A stretch of 64,000 nucleotides of DNA, taken from contig NC_133933.1 of the NCBI RefSeq assembly GCF_031877795.1, forward strand, positions 27,166,529 through 27,230,528, in the 5' to 3' direction. The notes below the pieces were generated by a model that saw only the letters and a list, made by a program, of their open reading frames with translations, was not told the DNA's origin and searched no databases. Shown here in pieces: positions 28,493 through 43,161 of the stretch. The translations under genes were made by a program, and so were the position numbers. Position 1 is the first letter of the stretch. The number at the start of each line of letters is the position of its first letter. This DNA is from Strix aluco. Its lineage: Eukaryota > Chordata > Aves > Strigiformes > Strigidae.

Positions 28493-31400
28493 GTAGGTGC
28501 TTTTATTATTGTAAGCTAATGTGCACTGTTCTTAGAGGTTTTTTAAAAAGCATATTCCTCTCATGCTTGTTCCCTAATGTTGTAGATAAGCAATGGAACG
28601 GTAAGATTACAGTGCTACTGCTACCTGATATTGTGTGTTTGGTTTTTCTAATAGTTAACACTCTTCTCACTGAAATTCTATTGTAATGGAATATTTGTGT
28701 GTACTTGAATGGCAGAAACAGTCTAATACTGTTTCTCAGTACTTATTTTGAACTGAGTGAAGGAAAAGGTTTGGAGGGGGGCTTATTTAACATTTTCAGT
28801 GTATATCTTATGTCTATATGAAAACATGTTTCTCTCACAGTGAAAATAAACCCAGTTATTTTAAGTTTTTCTGATCCTGAAAGCATTCTAGGATGGATTG
28901 TGGTACAATTCTGACTTTTTTTTTTTTTCCCCTCCCAAAAGTCTGCTTTGAAAAATCTGTCCTTATTCTCTTTTGTTTGGTTGACTTCTGTGTGGTCAGG
29001 GGAGAGGGTATATACAAAAAAAATAAAAGCAAGTTAGCGATGTACCTGGCATAGACAGTATGCATTCCTTTCTAAGGCTGTGACTACAAATGAGAGGTGT
29101 TTGGGGTTTTTTAGTGCCTTCAGCTCTAGAAGCAATGTTTATAAGTGAAGAGAAAAAATCCAACTGTCCTTGCATTTTTGCCCAGTCTAATCATTGGGTT
29201 TACCCATAGCTTTTTTCTAAAATAAGATTCTAATGAATTTTTAATAATTTGTTCTTTGGAGGAAGGCATGAGGAGAAGAGAGACTTCACTTTAAAATGTT
29301 AAAATGTCTTCATTGTAGTGCAGTCTATTCCTTTCTTACCAAAATAGTGTTTGGAACAGGAGAATGTGGGAGACTTTATCAGTGTGTAATAAACATACCC
29401 CAGCACGATAAATACTGCAACATCGCTGTTCTTTACTATTTGAGAACATCAAATGTTTTCAAATTTTAATTTGTCTAAACAAAATGCGGTCCTTCTGAGA
29501 AATGTAAGGGCTATTATATGTGGGGAGAACAGAAAGGAACTGTTAGAAATTTAACTCATTTTGAAGAGGGAAGGTTTTTATAATTGAAGTCCCTGTCCAA
29601 TAATTGCCATTTGGAGCTGAATAAGATGCTTTAAAACCTTGGCCTGTGATCTCTGCTGTTAGTGGTCGTGAATTAGATGAATGCTATCTAGTTCTTGGTT
29701 TCCTATCTGCCTATTTTTATTTTTGGTTCAGTGCTTGCTTGAGCATATCTGGGATTTGTAGCCCATTTTCTAGGCTTATTGCAATTTCACTCTGGTATTT
29801 TATAGAAGCTATTATAACTGATAGGTTAGCTTCATGGTATTGATGATACATGGCTTAACTACCCTAAAAACTGTCTTTTCCTCTAAATTGTAAAAAGGTG
29901 ATTAAATTTCAATTGATTAAGATATACTGTGAATGTGTGTATATAATCAAAAATCCTAGTGTTTATTTTCTGCCACATTTTCTGTATTGACCTCAGGAGC
30001 CCATTTTGTCTTCCAGTTGTGGTATCTCATATAGAGATGGTATCGTTGTTCCCTTTGTAACAAAAATGCAAGCTGATCTACTAAAAACTGATAATTCAGT
30101 TGCCTCCAGTTATTAAATATATCGTTTACATAGTGTTGTGAAACAAGGTTGACACGTGAACATACCTTCTAAGCCACTGTGTTTAGGCAGGAGTGCATAT
30201 ATAGAGTGGATGTGCAGTTGGCTCTTCAGATGCAGTTTTCTGACCTTCTTAATGACTATTTATGTTTGTGGGCACATCTGCTGCATCCATCTTGCAAACA
30301 TAGCTGTATAAGCCAGAGCTCGTGTGCTTCCTTTTGTCAGTGATTGCTTCTTAAAGAAAATCTTTTTTAGATACTTCAATCCAATGACAAAAAAAAGTAA
30401 TTTAATACCTGTGACATCTGATAACACAGAACAAGAAGTAATTACTGCTATTAGATGGTAACAGTGAAGAAGAACAAGAATGCTTTTAGAGAGATTAATA
30501 TCCTGAGGAAAGAACACTGCAGACTCAACTCATTGAACAGAGTTGTGGTGTCACTTAATTATTTTTTAACAGCAAGGAGTCTGCTGTCTGTATCATTGCT
30601 TTTACGCAGACTTTGAAGGGAGACAAAAGTAAGAAATGGAGTTACCTACTGAGATACACTACCTAAAAGACACACATAGTATCCCGTATTCAGTCTAAGG
30701 ATGTGTAGTTGGTATCTAGGGAATGTAAGCATATAGTTAGCCCTTTGCATACAGTCAATGTGTGTTTAAACTTTTTTGGAAAGCTTAGTTTAAGTTTCAC
30801 AATTATAGCAGCTAGCGAAGCCTTGAAGAGATTACTGGTTTCGGCAAGGCAGAATGAATAGCTATGATCATACCTTGATATATTGTTGTCCTCTGTCAAA
30901 AAGTGTTTAATGCCTGTTTGGGTGTCTTCCTGTAAAAGAAACATCAGGCTAAGAGTGTGATTGTTACTTGCTATATACTGAGAAAACTGCCAGCTTACGT
31001 CATTTTCACACCATGGTTTCTAGAAGCAGTAGGAGCTGAGAATCAGAGGAAGAATGCTGCTCTTTATGGAGCAGTTAGTGAACTTTAATTAGAAGTAGCC
31101 ACAGCTGGCACTCAGATTCTGTCAAGATGCTCTTCCTGCATTTTGCTGAGATGCTTAATTTGAACAAACTGATGAGTCTTTCTGTCATCAAGCGTACTGC
31201 CTTTGAGTCAAAACACTTTTAATGATCACACAACACTGGACAAGCAAGAGAAGTAAAAATCTAGCATGCAAATACTATGAAAATCCTTGCCTAATTCAAT
31301 GTGCAGGTTGAATGAGTTGTCATACAACAGATGACAACTGCAAAATCTGAGCAAGAAAATTAAAAAAAAATTCAGCACAACTGGCTTATATCCTTTGGAT

Positions 31401-34400
31401 TGTGGAATCCATAATTAAATGGTTTGTCAGGCATATATTTTGGCATACAATTACAATGCTGGCTTTTCATGTCTTCATTGCTTTGTTTTGTGGCAGCATT
31501 ATTTGTAACAGAACTTTATTTGAAAATAAATAGAAGAACATGGCTCTTCTAATATGCTGTGCTTTTGATCCCCCCTGTGTCAAGTTTCTAGTAGCAACTT
31601 TGTAATTGTAATCAGAAACATGATACATGTACTTTCATACCATATTAGTATTTAATGTACTCTTAATTTTAAATAAGCTATATTGCTTGAAATCTTACTG
31701 TGTTTGGTTGAATTCTGCAGTTATATGACCTGATCAACTATTCCCAACATCCACATTCTTTTTGTTAGGCAAAAAACTCTAAAATTTAGAAGTAGTGCTC
31801 TATGAATGAAATGCTTATTTCTTAGAAGAAATGCTTTTTTCATCCAGTCTTTTTTTCTGTAGTTTATAGACTTGTATGTCACTTATGTAGTACTATATCT
31901 CTGTCCTTTCCAGTGAAACTTTGGTATTTAGCAGAATATAATTAGAAATCTAACATTTTAGATGCACTGGAAATGGGAAGGTTAATTTCTGTGATGTAGA
32001 ATGATAGATGAACTCTTTACCTTCAATGATTAAGGCTGCCATGCTTTTCTGAGATGAATTCCTGGGGAGATCACAAAACCCTAATTAAAGAAAATAAGAG
32101 TTAATTATAGTTAGTGAAAATAGAATGTGACTACTCTTTAGTTTTTCATATTGTTTTGCCCAACTTAGTACTCAAGGACTGAAAATTTTCACTTTTGCTC
32201 ACAACTTCTTGTTACAAATAAGTGAAGTTTTTAAAAATCAGTGCTGCTGTCCTAGCTGTTCCTTGTGTGGTTCTTGATACAGTTCCTTCCCTGAGACAGG
32301 GAGAGATATTGTGGGGTTTTATTTTAGGGCTCTTACATGTCTTCTCTTCCTGCCTGGATTCCCTGTCTGGGTTGGAAGCTGGGAAGTGATTTCACTGGGC
32401 TGAAGTGCAGAACTATGACCAATAAAAAGGATGCTTTCTTTCGACTGCCAATTTTTCCATCCATCACCTTTATGTCATGGGTTTTGATTTCATGATATTA
32501 AAGACAGCCTATTTTAAGTCTTGTACTCCTTGGATTGATTTTTTGCACGGTTGTACTATTGAGCTTGGCTATACATAGTTGTAATTATTCAGGAAGTACG
32601 TAAAGAATGAAAGCTACACTTCTGAGACCTGTTACCTGAAGGTGTCTGGGTATTTCTGTCAAATCCTGTGATTCTTTTTCAAAAGTTCAAAGATAAAAGA
32701 GCTTTTCTCAAAAAAAAATTGTTGTCGGATAACTACTACTCTGTTGATGTGAGGAGAAAAGATATATTGAGCACTTGTGCTTTTAGTTAACTGCTTTCAA
32801 AATGTAAAATCAAACATTTCTGCTTCTAAGTTCTTTCTAACTGAAGAAATGGCCAAGTGTCTTCAGGAATTTTTTCCTTGTCAAAATATTTTGGAAATTG
32901 AGTGAAATGGTATTAGATAAGATACCTTGTTACAGATTTATGGACTGTTTCCTTAAAGAGTAAGTTGGGCATTGGTTTTACAGTATTGGTCAGAAGCCTC
33001 TTTATGGATGCTCTGCAACTTTTGGAACAACACTGCTTTTCAAGGGAAAGTTGGTTTGGTGTTGTGGAGAATTCTTTTACACTAAATGTGTTGCATACAG
33101 TCATATAAAACACAATTCATTTTGTGAAGTGCATGAAATATCTGTTTGGTTTTAATTATTTTCTTCCATTAATGGCTTTTGTCATTTGGAGCAATAGTCA
33201 AACTCTGGAAATATGAGTGGTGTTAGATGATGTCTGATAAAAAACCTAAAGTCTTGTTGGATTCCAGACTTTCACTCGTTCAAGATCAGGACTGTTAGGC
33301 CTCTGTGTCTGAGGATGACATTTTTGAAAACTTAAGCTGCTAAAGCCGTGAATGAATTTTCCTTTAAGTGCGTAGGAGGGTAGGGGCTTTTGATTTTTAT
33401 AATGGGGATTTTATTAAGATTTCTTGTCATCAAAAATATTTTCAGCTCTTTAAAGCATTTCTTGCTGCTTTTCCTTTTATTTTTTAAATTTTTTTCCTTG
33501 TTTGTAATTGTTTTAAATTTATATCTGCTTATGCAAAATGTGGTGAATAAATCATGCTCTTTTAATCCTCACTCTAGTTAACTCAGTACCTTAGTTTTAC
33601 AACATAGAGAGAAAAACTTCCTTGAGGAGTGAGTGGCTTCCTGCACTCATGTGCTTTGTGCAGATACAGTTTTTCAGACAAAAAAAATCAGGCTGTTAGC
33701 AGAGGAGGTGCTGCTGTGATGGCATTTTAGGCCCCAGCTTTGATTCTTCCTGTGTTCAGTCACTATTGGCGAAAAGCTACAATTTTCCCAAGGAATTAGT
33801 CAAATGGCACACTTCTAGACTTCAGAAGTTGGTCATGTTGACATAGCTTTATTTTATGAGAAAACAAAGAAGAAGCTTCTGTCACTAGGTTTCAAAAATG
33901 GGGTGTGAATATTGGGGGATGATGTTATCTGTCATCTTCTTAACTTTGTGTATCTAATATTTTGGGGGGAACTGCTTACTGTTCTTACACCTGCTATGTA
34001 TTTTGCCTGGTAAGAAGTTCTTTTTTCCACAAATTACTTTTCAAGTGGATTTTTGCTAAAGCTTTCACTTACACTGATGCAAGCTTAATATAATTTGTTC
34101 CACCTGCCATGGTAACCACCTGATGCAAGAGTCAAAGCTGCTTAGTCACTTTAGTAATAGCTTAGCATACTTACTCATCATAAAGAATTGTGCTTATACC
34201 TGTACCACGTTTCATAGTAGATCAGTATTTATGAAAGTGGTTCCCATCATTGGTAGTACCAATGGTGTTACCCATACTTAAGGCACGGTTAAATACTGTG
34301 ATGGTTCAAGGCAGAGCACTAGAATTAGTAGATTGGTTTTGTCAGTATAGTTGTCATTGTTACAAAGTATTTTGAGTTCTACCTATCCTTTGAGTTCTGA

Positions 34401-37400
34401 ATGGTTTAATAATCTGCCTTACAATCTGTTTGTTTTAACTGACAGTGATTTTTGTGTCACTTGTGATTGTCTAATGAAAAGTGTCATCAAACCAGCAAAC
34501 AGGCACAAATAATACCACAGCATTTCTGGCTCATTTGAAACTACAGTTCATTAGTCATAAAGGAGTTACAAGTAACTCAGATAGCAAATGTTTAGATTTC
34601 AATGAATCTAAGGTTGGTGAATTTTGTTATTAGTCCTGTTACGTAAGTGTAAAACCCCTCTGCCATAATTAAAGTAGCTACAGAAATCCCTAGCTGGTTA
34701 GTAATAGCTGTAAAGGCACTGACTGGTATAGGTGAGCATGTGTGTGTTTTTTATTCTTTTCTTCTATATCACTTATCTTGTAAATTAGAATATACAGTCT
34801 TGAATTGTGTCCTAGTTTCATTCTTACAAAATGTATGCCTATCAAGGGAGGAAAAAAAAAAAAGTTTAAATGCGTCAGGCAATTAATATATTATAGAAGT
34901 AAAATTGTACTTCATGAACAAAATTAAGATATCTCATAGGTGCAACTAATGAAACAGATACTCTGCAACAGAGCTCACAGTGGGTTTTCTTGGTGTATTT
35001 CACCTGCTGTGACAATCAAAGCACATCTTTAAAATATCAAAGATTAACTTCTGTCTAGCTAAAGTGAATGTGGTAACTTAGTCTCTTTCCTTGGACTCTC
35101 ACTTCAAGTATAGTGTCAGAAACAGCAGCCCACTTCAGCGAAATAGTTGCCCTCCAGCATTAGTCTCAGAAATGCCAAAAGTACTGCTTATTTTTAAAAT
35201 GCATCTTGTGGTTTATTCATGGTGACAAGTGCTATGAACTGTTAGTCTGAGCAGTATTTCTTGTAATTCACCTTAACCCAACCGCTCAAATGATAGTCAT
35301 CTACAATTTCCCTTAAGTTTACTTTTAAACCAGGGCAATAGCATAATGATATCCCTTTTATTCTTCAGTTAGTGTCTGTCTTGAAAACATGTAATACAGT
35401 TTTACAGCACTCCTTACAGATAATGATTTTAAAAACCTCTGACTTCAAAATATAAGGCAGCATAATTATTCCTCTTGTTTTCTGCTGCTTATCACAAAGA
35501 AATCCCCCTTTCTGGTGTCTGGCTGCATTAAATGTTTCTTCTGCAGACATTTAGAATTGCCTTGTTTTGATTTCCTAAGTACATATTGGTTCTTCTGATG
35601 TTTTATGTTTCTGTGCAATCGTTATAGAAAGAATTTGTCTTTAAATATAATTGAGTGTAATATCTTTTCTGCAAAAACTTCACTCAGTTGTGTCTCTTCT
35701 AGAAACTTCTTAATGCCTCAATAGCAGCATTTTGAAGAGTGAATGGTAAAACAACAGCATCTTGTATTCAGAGTCAAGTTAGGAGTTGTGTTTCCTTGTA
35801 TTGAGCTTAACAGGGACTTGATCATACAGTGCAGAGAATAGACAGAAAAACCATACATGTAATAGGCAAGGAACATATGCACAGATACCTTGGCTTAGCT
35901 GATGAGTAACATCTTATGCTGTAGTAACATCATAAATGTCAAGTGACAGTGATTTCAGCTAACACATTGTTTAGCACTTAACTGAAAGCAAGTACATGAT
36001 CAGATACAACTCCTAAACTGCTGAAAGTTTCTTGCTAATCAAACCATAACTCCCATGAGTACATTTTCCATTCCATGGGAGACTCTCTTTCTGCCTAGAA
36101 TAGGTGGTGTGGGAGAATGAGGGCTACTGCTAGATGAAACAACTTGGAAATAGTCCGTCTATTTTTTCAGTTGCATTTCATATGGTGGCCATCTACAGGG
36201 AAAACAGTGGCACTTTAGGTATCTAACAGAAGTACTCTGCCTATCTCTAGACATCTAGATTGAGCATATTAATAGAGACCTTCTAGATTTGTTCCAAAAT
36301 ACACCATTTATATTCAGATGCACTCATTTGTTTTGTTCACTAGCTCTGGTCTAGCTTTATGCAATACATACTAAAAAAAATTCTTGTCTGAAAAGTGATC
36401 AATATCATTTAGCAGCTTATCTTTCAAATCATAACTGTAAAGCAAAGATGGGGAATTAAAATGTTTTAATCGTGTTTGATTTATAACAAGCAAAAATACA
36501 AACTGCAACTTAAAATGTTGGGGGTTTTTTCTGTATGCAGTCTGAGTTCATATGGCTTGTACCCAGAGTAAGAGGCAGCTGTAAAAACAGTGAATTAAAC
36601 TGGATCTTTAGTGTCCTCTCCAGCAATTTGTCATGAGATGCATATATCAAATAGCTTCAAAATACAGCACAGAAAATAAAGTAGCAAACACACACGATGC
36701 ATTGTGTTGAAATTGAATCGCCCGAGTAAATTATTCTGCTGCTTTCATAATAAGAGATATAATACGGGAATGAAGAGGTACTCCTCTGCCTTTCTGTTTG
36801 ATTACTGTGACTTTAGTCAGATATAAAGACGATGTTCTGTAATCGGTTAAAAATAACCATAAAGAAGTGGAACAAACCACAGTGGTTGTAGCCAAACTTA
36901 CCTGTGACTTAGCTGGAAAATGACATGTTTGCTACCATTTTGTTTCTTGAAATAAGAAAATCAAATGTGCATAGTGAGGGTGTAGTTTTGAGGAGGGAAG
37001 AAGGTACTTAAAACTTTTCAGGGACTGCCTCTTCTGATGGTTATCACGTGGCATTTACAGCAAGTGAGCATGTAACTGAATACAGAAGAGACCCTTTTCT
37101 TTACAGAACTGTTAGGCTTTGTTTCATGTTTCTGAGAGATCTTTAAATTGAATGAGTTGCAGAAGTGAATACTTTCTTAAACATGTTTACCCAATATCAG
37201 AGACTGCAATGCTAACTTTAAATAAATGGTAATAAGCAATCCTAGAATGGAAAGATCATTTCCTGAAGGTAATCAGTAAATTAATAATGCTGTGAGTTGA
37301 GGTGAGTCACAAGAAAATTCGAAGCTCCTCTGTCTCTTGATGTTGTGGAAAACCCTACATATAATGTTGGTATGAACTTTCCAAAAGCATCGTGATCTTT

Positions 37401-40400
37401 GTGTGTACTTAAACCATTTGTCCAATTACTGAATTACATATCATATATCAGAATAAAGAGGACAACAAGAAAAGGCTTGTTAATATCAGCACTTCCAACT
37501 GGAATGGTTCAAGAGACTGATAGTCCTTGCCTTTTAATTACTGTCTCTTCAGTTAGGACACAGCAGGTGCTTTTTTAGTTTCTTTTCCAAGTGAAGCATA
37601 AACCATAATAACTGATGAAGTGAACCCTTTCAGTCCAACAGCTTTGATAACTGTTGAAAATCTGTTCCACTCAGCCCCTTGCAATTTGATTCAGCAAACT
37701 CTTACTTGCTTTTGATGATCTGATTTTTGTTGTGGTTTGTTGTTTTTTTTCCTTTTTTCACTATTAACTTTAGGTAGTCCCTCATTTGACAGGTGATTTT
37801 GAAACCTGCATTCACAAGCATGAGAATAAGTTCTGTATTCTGTTGTTTCCCAGCCTTGACATAGCATTGCTGCAGATTATGGTTTTAAAGGTCAAGGAAG
37901 AAACTTATCCTCAGTTCAGAGAACTGAAAATTGTTTATTTGGGCAGTCACTTTCTTACTGCTAGCTGGCAGGCAAACTCTGTTGCAGCTGTCCTGCTATA
38001 TGTGTATATATGTTTTAAACACTTGTGAAATACACTTTAAAGAGCTTCAGATAAAATGTGCCCCATTTCCCCTTAACCCTGACCCCATCCCATTGGATTG
38101 CTTAGTTCTAAAAGGCTTACTTTACAAAGACCTAAACAGAGAGATACAGTAGGTTTACAGTAGATTGCATTTTTATTCTCTATAGAATATAGTCAAACTG
38201 GAGAAAAAGAAACCTTTTTCCTGTTTTGTCATGCTGTTACACTTTGAAAAAGAAAGCATTCATGTGGCAATTGAGATTTTTGTTGCCATACTGCTTTCTC
38301 TTTTGTTCATGTTTTATAAAAATCTGGAATCTAATTGTTGGTGTAAGTCTTAAGGCAATTTAAGGCAAATTGCAGTACCTAGAATAACTTTTAAGAACAC
38401 TGCCTGATAGAAGTTCCCATAAGGCAGCTTTTACATGCACTTAAGTAAAAGATAGGAAATGACTACATAAAAACAAGGGGGTTTTTTGCGTAAATAAAAG
38501 CTAGCATTTCAGTGTTAAGTTGGGCATAAATATTTTAAAATATATTGTTATCCCTTGTTCAGGAGAACAGAACACTTAAGTATATTTTGTCAGTTTACTG
38601 AGAATAAACTATGTAATAGTCACATCATATATAATATTTAAAAACTCGGAAGGATTTATTAAAGTTTTCTTTGTACACAAACTGATATCTTTATAAAATT
38701 AATTTCCCTACGTCAGTGATGTATATGCATATTTTCTTTAGGGTTTAATGTGATTTTTGTTTTTGTTTCAGGAAAACAACTTCATTTACATAGGATGTTT
38801 TACTGAATCTTACATTAAATATTACTAGAATGTGGAAAATGTTTTAAAAATATTTGGTGGTTGATGGATTAGTACTCTTCAAAGGGAAACAAAACACTAA
38901 ATATTTCTAATCCTGCATTATTTACCGCATGGGTGGTTAAATGCTACTTTAAGCCCCATAAAATTAAAAGGGAGAAATCTGCCAACTGTAGCAGGAATTG
39001 GATTTAGGAAGAGTGGTACAGAGCCAAAATATTGCTACAGAATTAAATGTCAAAAATCTTCTTTAATAGTAGATATATAGTTCACAGTGCCTGGTTATGA
39101 TTAATACATTTAATCTAAATCACTGAAAGTTGCTCTCTCCTTTTCCATAAAATACAATAGGACACAAATCAGTTTTACTGTAGGTGGATAACAATTGGAA
39201 AATAATGCATCTTCCCGCCCAATAAATTGTCAGTTATACCTTTTAACTAAAATCGATTCATCTTTCCAAAATTTATTACAATTTCTAATAATAAATCTTT
39301 TCAAATGTTTATTCATTTGCTTTTTGATACATTTGTGCCACTTTTGCTATGGTCTAATGTTTTTTCTTTTGATTCATTGTAAATTAGAAAATCTATTTTG
39401 AGTCAATTTTCTAGTTAAGAAGTTAAAATCTATAACCTAGCCATTTTTTCATAGTCTCCTTTGCACATTTTAATACCCTTGAACTTAGATACAATCCAGT
39501 AAATTCTGATCAGAAGGTGATTAAAAGACTTTTCACTGCAACTTCTTGACTGAGGGCCAGATTCATAAAACAAGTACTTAGCAGATTGTTAGCTAGTTTT
39601 CTCCTGCACATCTCCCCGATTCAAAGAAGGAGATTGAAACAACTATAGCAAATGGATAGATACATAGGTTTTGGCCAAAGATTTTTGGTACAGACAATCA
39701 GAATTGGTCTTTTGAATTGGAATCCAGCTGTGACCATACAGGGTATGATAGAAGCCTCCTTTTGTTGTCCCTTTACAGCAACAAGGCAATGATGGTACTG
39801 GAGATCACTAAAGCATACTGCATGTTTCCCATTATTTGTCGTGTCTGCAATTATCCAATGCAAACCTCTTCGAGCACGGTCATCTGCCACTTCACATTCT
39901 TAGAAGTAACACATTTTTAAGAAGAAAATAATTTTAAAAAATTTTTCATCACTCTCTAATGATTGATCTTCTAATCTGTGTTGTGAAATTGTGTTCACTG
40001 TTCAGCAGTTTCCTGCTTGAGATAGTCTTAATTTTTTAAAAATATCCCAATAAACATATTTCCTGTTCTGATTCAGTTAAATACTGTGATCTTTTAGTCC
40101 GTTTCCTGACAAGAATTATGTATGGGAAGGTTAATCTAGTATGTAGCCATATCAAATTTCTTAGCGCACAAATCTGTTTTGTTTATAATATCAATGTCAA
40201 CATTGGCAGAATAGAGGGAGAGGGCTAGAAAATCCTTCAATCATAACTATGAAGAATATTACATTCACAGTTTCAACTTGATCTCTACAGTATCACTTAT
40301 TGGCAAATTTGCGTAGCCGAAAGGATCTTGAGTTTAAAGTGATTGATTTCAGAGTTAAAAAAATCATTTGTGTGGATGGATTGGAATTCATTAATTTTAC

Positions 40401-41945
40401 TAATTACATAGTGAAGAAAACAGATGCTTTCTTAGGCAAAGATCAGGCTTTAATTACAGGTCTTACCTGCTCATCTAAAAATAGTGTCAATATGTTCATG
40501 TCTCTCTTCAAGTTAATTTCTTATTTTTATGTGGAAGTATGATCTGTTACACATTTGCTAAGCCTTATTCCAACTGTGTGCAAATAGAAGTCTAATACTC
40601 AGAGTACTTGTAAAGGGGTACATATATCATAATGCATGTATTTAGAAAATTTTTCAAGGGTAAGTTGCGCAAAGATTGCCTCTTTAAAATGTCAAAATCA
40701 GTACTATCCAGTACTAGTCTGTTTCCAGTGTGTTACAAAAATAGTCAAAAACACTTGCAAAAAAGATGAGTTTCCAGCAATTATATAAATCTGTCTGGAG
40801 TCCCCTTAGGACTCTTATTCTGAGGTATTTGCTCTGTAGGATTACGACTATGTGAGGAAGGCAGAGTAAGCTACCATAGAATTAGAGGAAGAACCTAACA
40901 GAAGTATTGTGTATGTTTTTGTCCTTTAGCAAATTGTTATAAATGTGTTGTCCATTTTAATTGCTTTAAATATGTATTTGTCACTGCCATGGGGCAGTGG
41001 AGATCACTTAACTAGTACTAATAATTGGCAAGATCCAGAAAGAAATTACCTTTTAAAGGAACCTGTACAACCAACAGCCTGAGGATGCATGATCCACGGA
41101 AAGAATGACTATTTTTGCCACATTCTTCTGTGCTTGGAAGAAGTGCGTGAGGGGAAAGAAGCTAGCAAAGCATCAGTAGGCATAGTTAGTATACTGAGTG
41201 TTTAATGGAGTAAACTGATACAAGGCTGTAAATGAACTCAGAGAAGTAACAATTGTCATTAGAAAAACTTGATCATTTTAACTTTGTATAAAATCTTTCT
41301 AACTTCAAAACATATTTTTATCAGTACTTAATTATACTGTCCTTTCTCAGACTTTACTGTTTGCCAGGATTCTTTACTTCAGAAAGTTCGTATGTTGCGT
41401 GGAAGAGCATTCTCGTATCTCTTCAGTGCAAATGTGTTTTCTTCAGAATCAGAAGACTGTCCTATAGTGAGAATGGGTTCTACAGGAAAAAAGTTGAGAT
41501 GTGTGTACAGTAAAGCAACACAAAGTGACAAAACATAAGCAGAGTCAATATAACCTATTAGTAGCAAACTCCAGTAGTTGTCCAGATGTTCCGTTACAGT
41601 CTTTTCTTTCTTTTAGATGTTATGGGATGGGGAAGGGTGCTTTCTAAAAAGTAATCTGCTTGGGTGTTTTTTCAAGATTTTCATCAGGGGGTTTACTTTG
41701 CTGCTTTTTTCCTGTGAAGGGAGATTTGTACATGCTTTGCTTACATCAAGGGAGTTACTACTGTAGGCAGTATGGTCAGAGCTGATGAGCAGTCTTAAGA
41801 GTGCAGCAGACCCAAAATCCCTCATGAACACAGAAAGCTTCAATATGACTACCTGCTTTTAGTTGTGGGGATGTATTTGAGCATTTGTGGGACCTTGGAT
41901 AAGTATGTCCTTAATTATTTATTGTTCTTTTAATGCTAGGTTAAT

Positions 41946-41983
41946 AGATATGAAACTACTGTGTAGATATGAAACTGTTGTGT
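41946..41983. repeat. 19-bp imperfect tandem repeat, 2 copies
   Basis: AGATATGAAACTACTGTGT is followed directly by AGATATGAAACTGTTGTGT, which differs at two bases. Confidence 0.95.
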
Positions 41984-43017
41984 TAAATTGCATCTATTGT
42001 ATCTGTAGTCTGCCAGTTTATCATGTAGTGATGATGAGAGTAGAAAATAGTTTCATTTCAAAGAGAGCTTTCACTAGAATGCTAGCAATATTGTCCAAGA
42101 TTATTGCAGACTATTGATGTGCTGTTTGTTACTGGTTCTTTGAGAGAAAATGGTGGCCTTTCAATGAATGTTGTTGTGGATTTTTATGTTCAGAAATTCT
42201 GGATTTCTCTTGGATATTTGTTTTGCAGTTCTTCCATTAAATTAGTAAAGCAAAGAAACTTAATCTCAAAATAATTGAAATAAGAACACTGCACTGTGAA
42301 GAATGTGTTTGAATCGATGGCTCTACTCATTGTGGCTGTTTTGATAGGATACTAAATGTTATAATAATAATGCATTCAATTTTCAGTTATGCCTTTGTTG
42401 CCATGAAGATCAACTGTAGAAGTATTATTCTTGAAAGCAGATTTAATTCTTGCCTCCTGTGCATAGAAATGTTTAGGGAACAGGGGAATGTTTAGACACT
42501 TTGCTCTGGAAGGTAAATAATATCCTTGAGGTATTGTCCACTATGCTGTTGGTGGCTTTCAAAGTGTATTACCAAGCACGACTATTTTTTATGCCTTCAG
42601 AAGAAAATAAATAGGCTCTCTTGTTTACCTTAACCTAAAGGGAGACAGAAAACTGCCTGGAGAATCAGGTACATCTGTGTCCCCTTTATTTTATTGTCTT
42701 GCTGGAGGAGCTGGAAGTGGCCAGCCGTGCTGTCAGCGTATACATAGCCCAGAGGTCTCAAATGGCCTTGACTTGCGCAAAACAGATTATTCCAGTAGGG
42801 TGACAAAGCTGGTTGGCTGTTAAGAGAGCTAATCAAAGCAGACACAAACCTAAGTATAATACTGGTTATTAGAAACTCTGCTGGCATCAGAGTAATTAAA
42901 TGTAAACACCTAAAGCATTCATTTATTTCTTTATCAAAATTATCAAACTGGTGAAGTGCCCACAGCTGGGGAGAGGTGGGACTTTTTGACCTCACTTAAC
43001 CTTTCGAGTATAACTAA

Positions 43018-43161
43018 GAGGATTTGTCTTGGCAGCCCCCTCTCCAAGGGGAGATCATTGAAACCATTAATGATCTATCCTTTGGCAAAATGCCTGGCAC
43101 AAATTCTCTGAGAGCAGACTTTTTAAAGCTTTGTGTGCTTTCCTTAACACACATTTTCTGA
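43018..43161 (+). mobile_element. Fossil of a non-LTR (L1/Tx1-like) reverse transcriptase
   Basis: An open stretch of 47 codons between stops contains EIIETINDLSFGKMPGTNSL followed by RADFLKL. This resembles the conserved RT segment of L1-type elements with pattern EI..aI..L..GK.PG.DGl.aeF.K. CR1 elements have a different wording here (HKSMGPDG), so this is not CR1. The expected DG is changed to NS and stops flank it, so it is dead. The extent of the element on either side could not be traced. The match is from memory of the family pattern. Confidence 0.5.

Noticed and set aside
39621-39890. Minus-strand frame of 89 codons beginning MADDRARRGL
   Set aside because: No known domain, and no matching splice sites or retrocopy features such as an adjacent poly(A).
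40300-40542. Plus-strand frame of 80 codons beginning MANLRSRKDL
   Set aside because: It looks protein-like at first sight but I recognise no family. Length is within chance for AT-rich intron.
42630-42995. Minus-strand frame of 121 codons near the RT fossil
   Set aside because: No RT or other motif (no YADD-type catalytic box) and no recognisable family. Probably chance.
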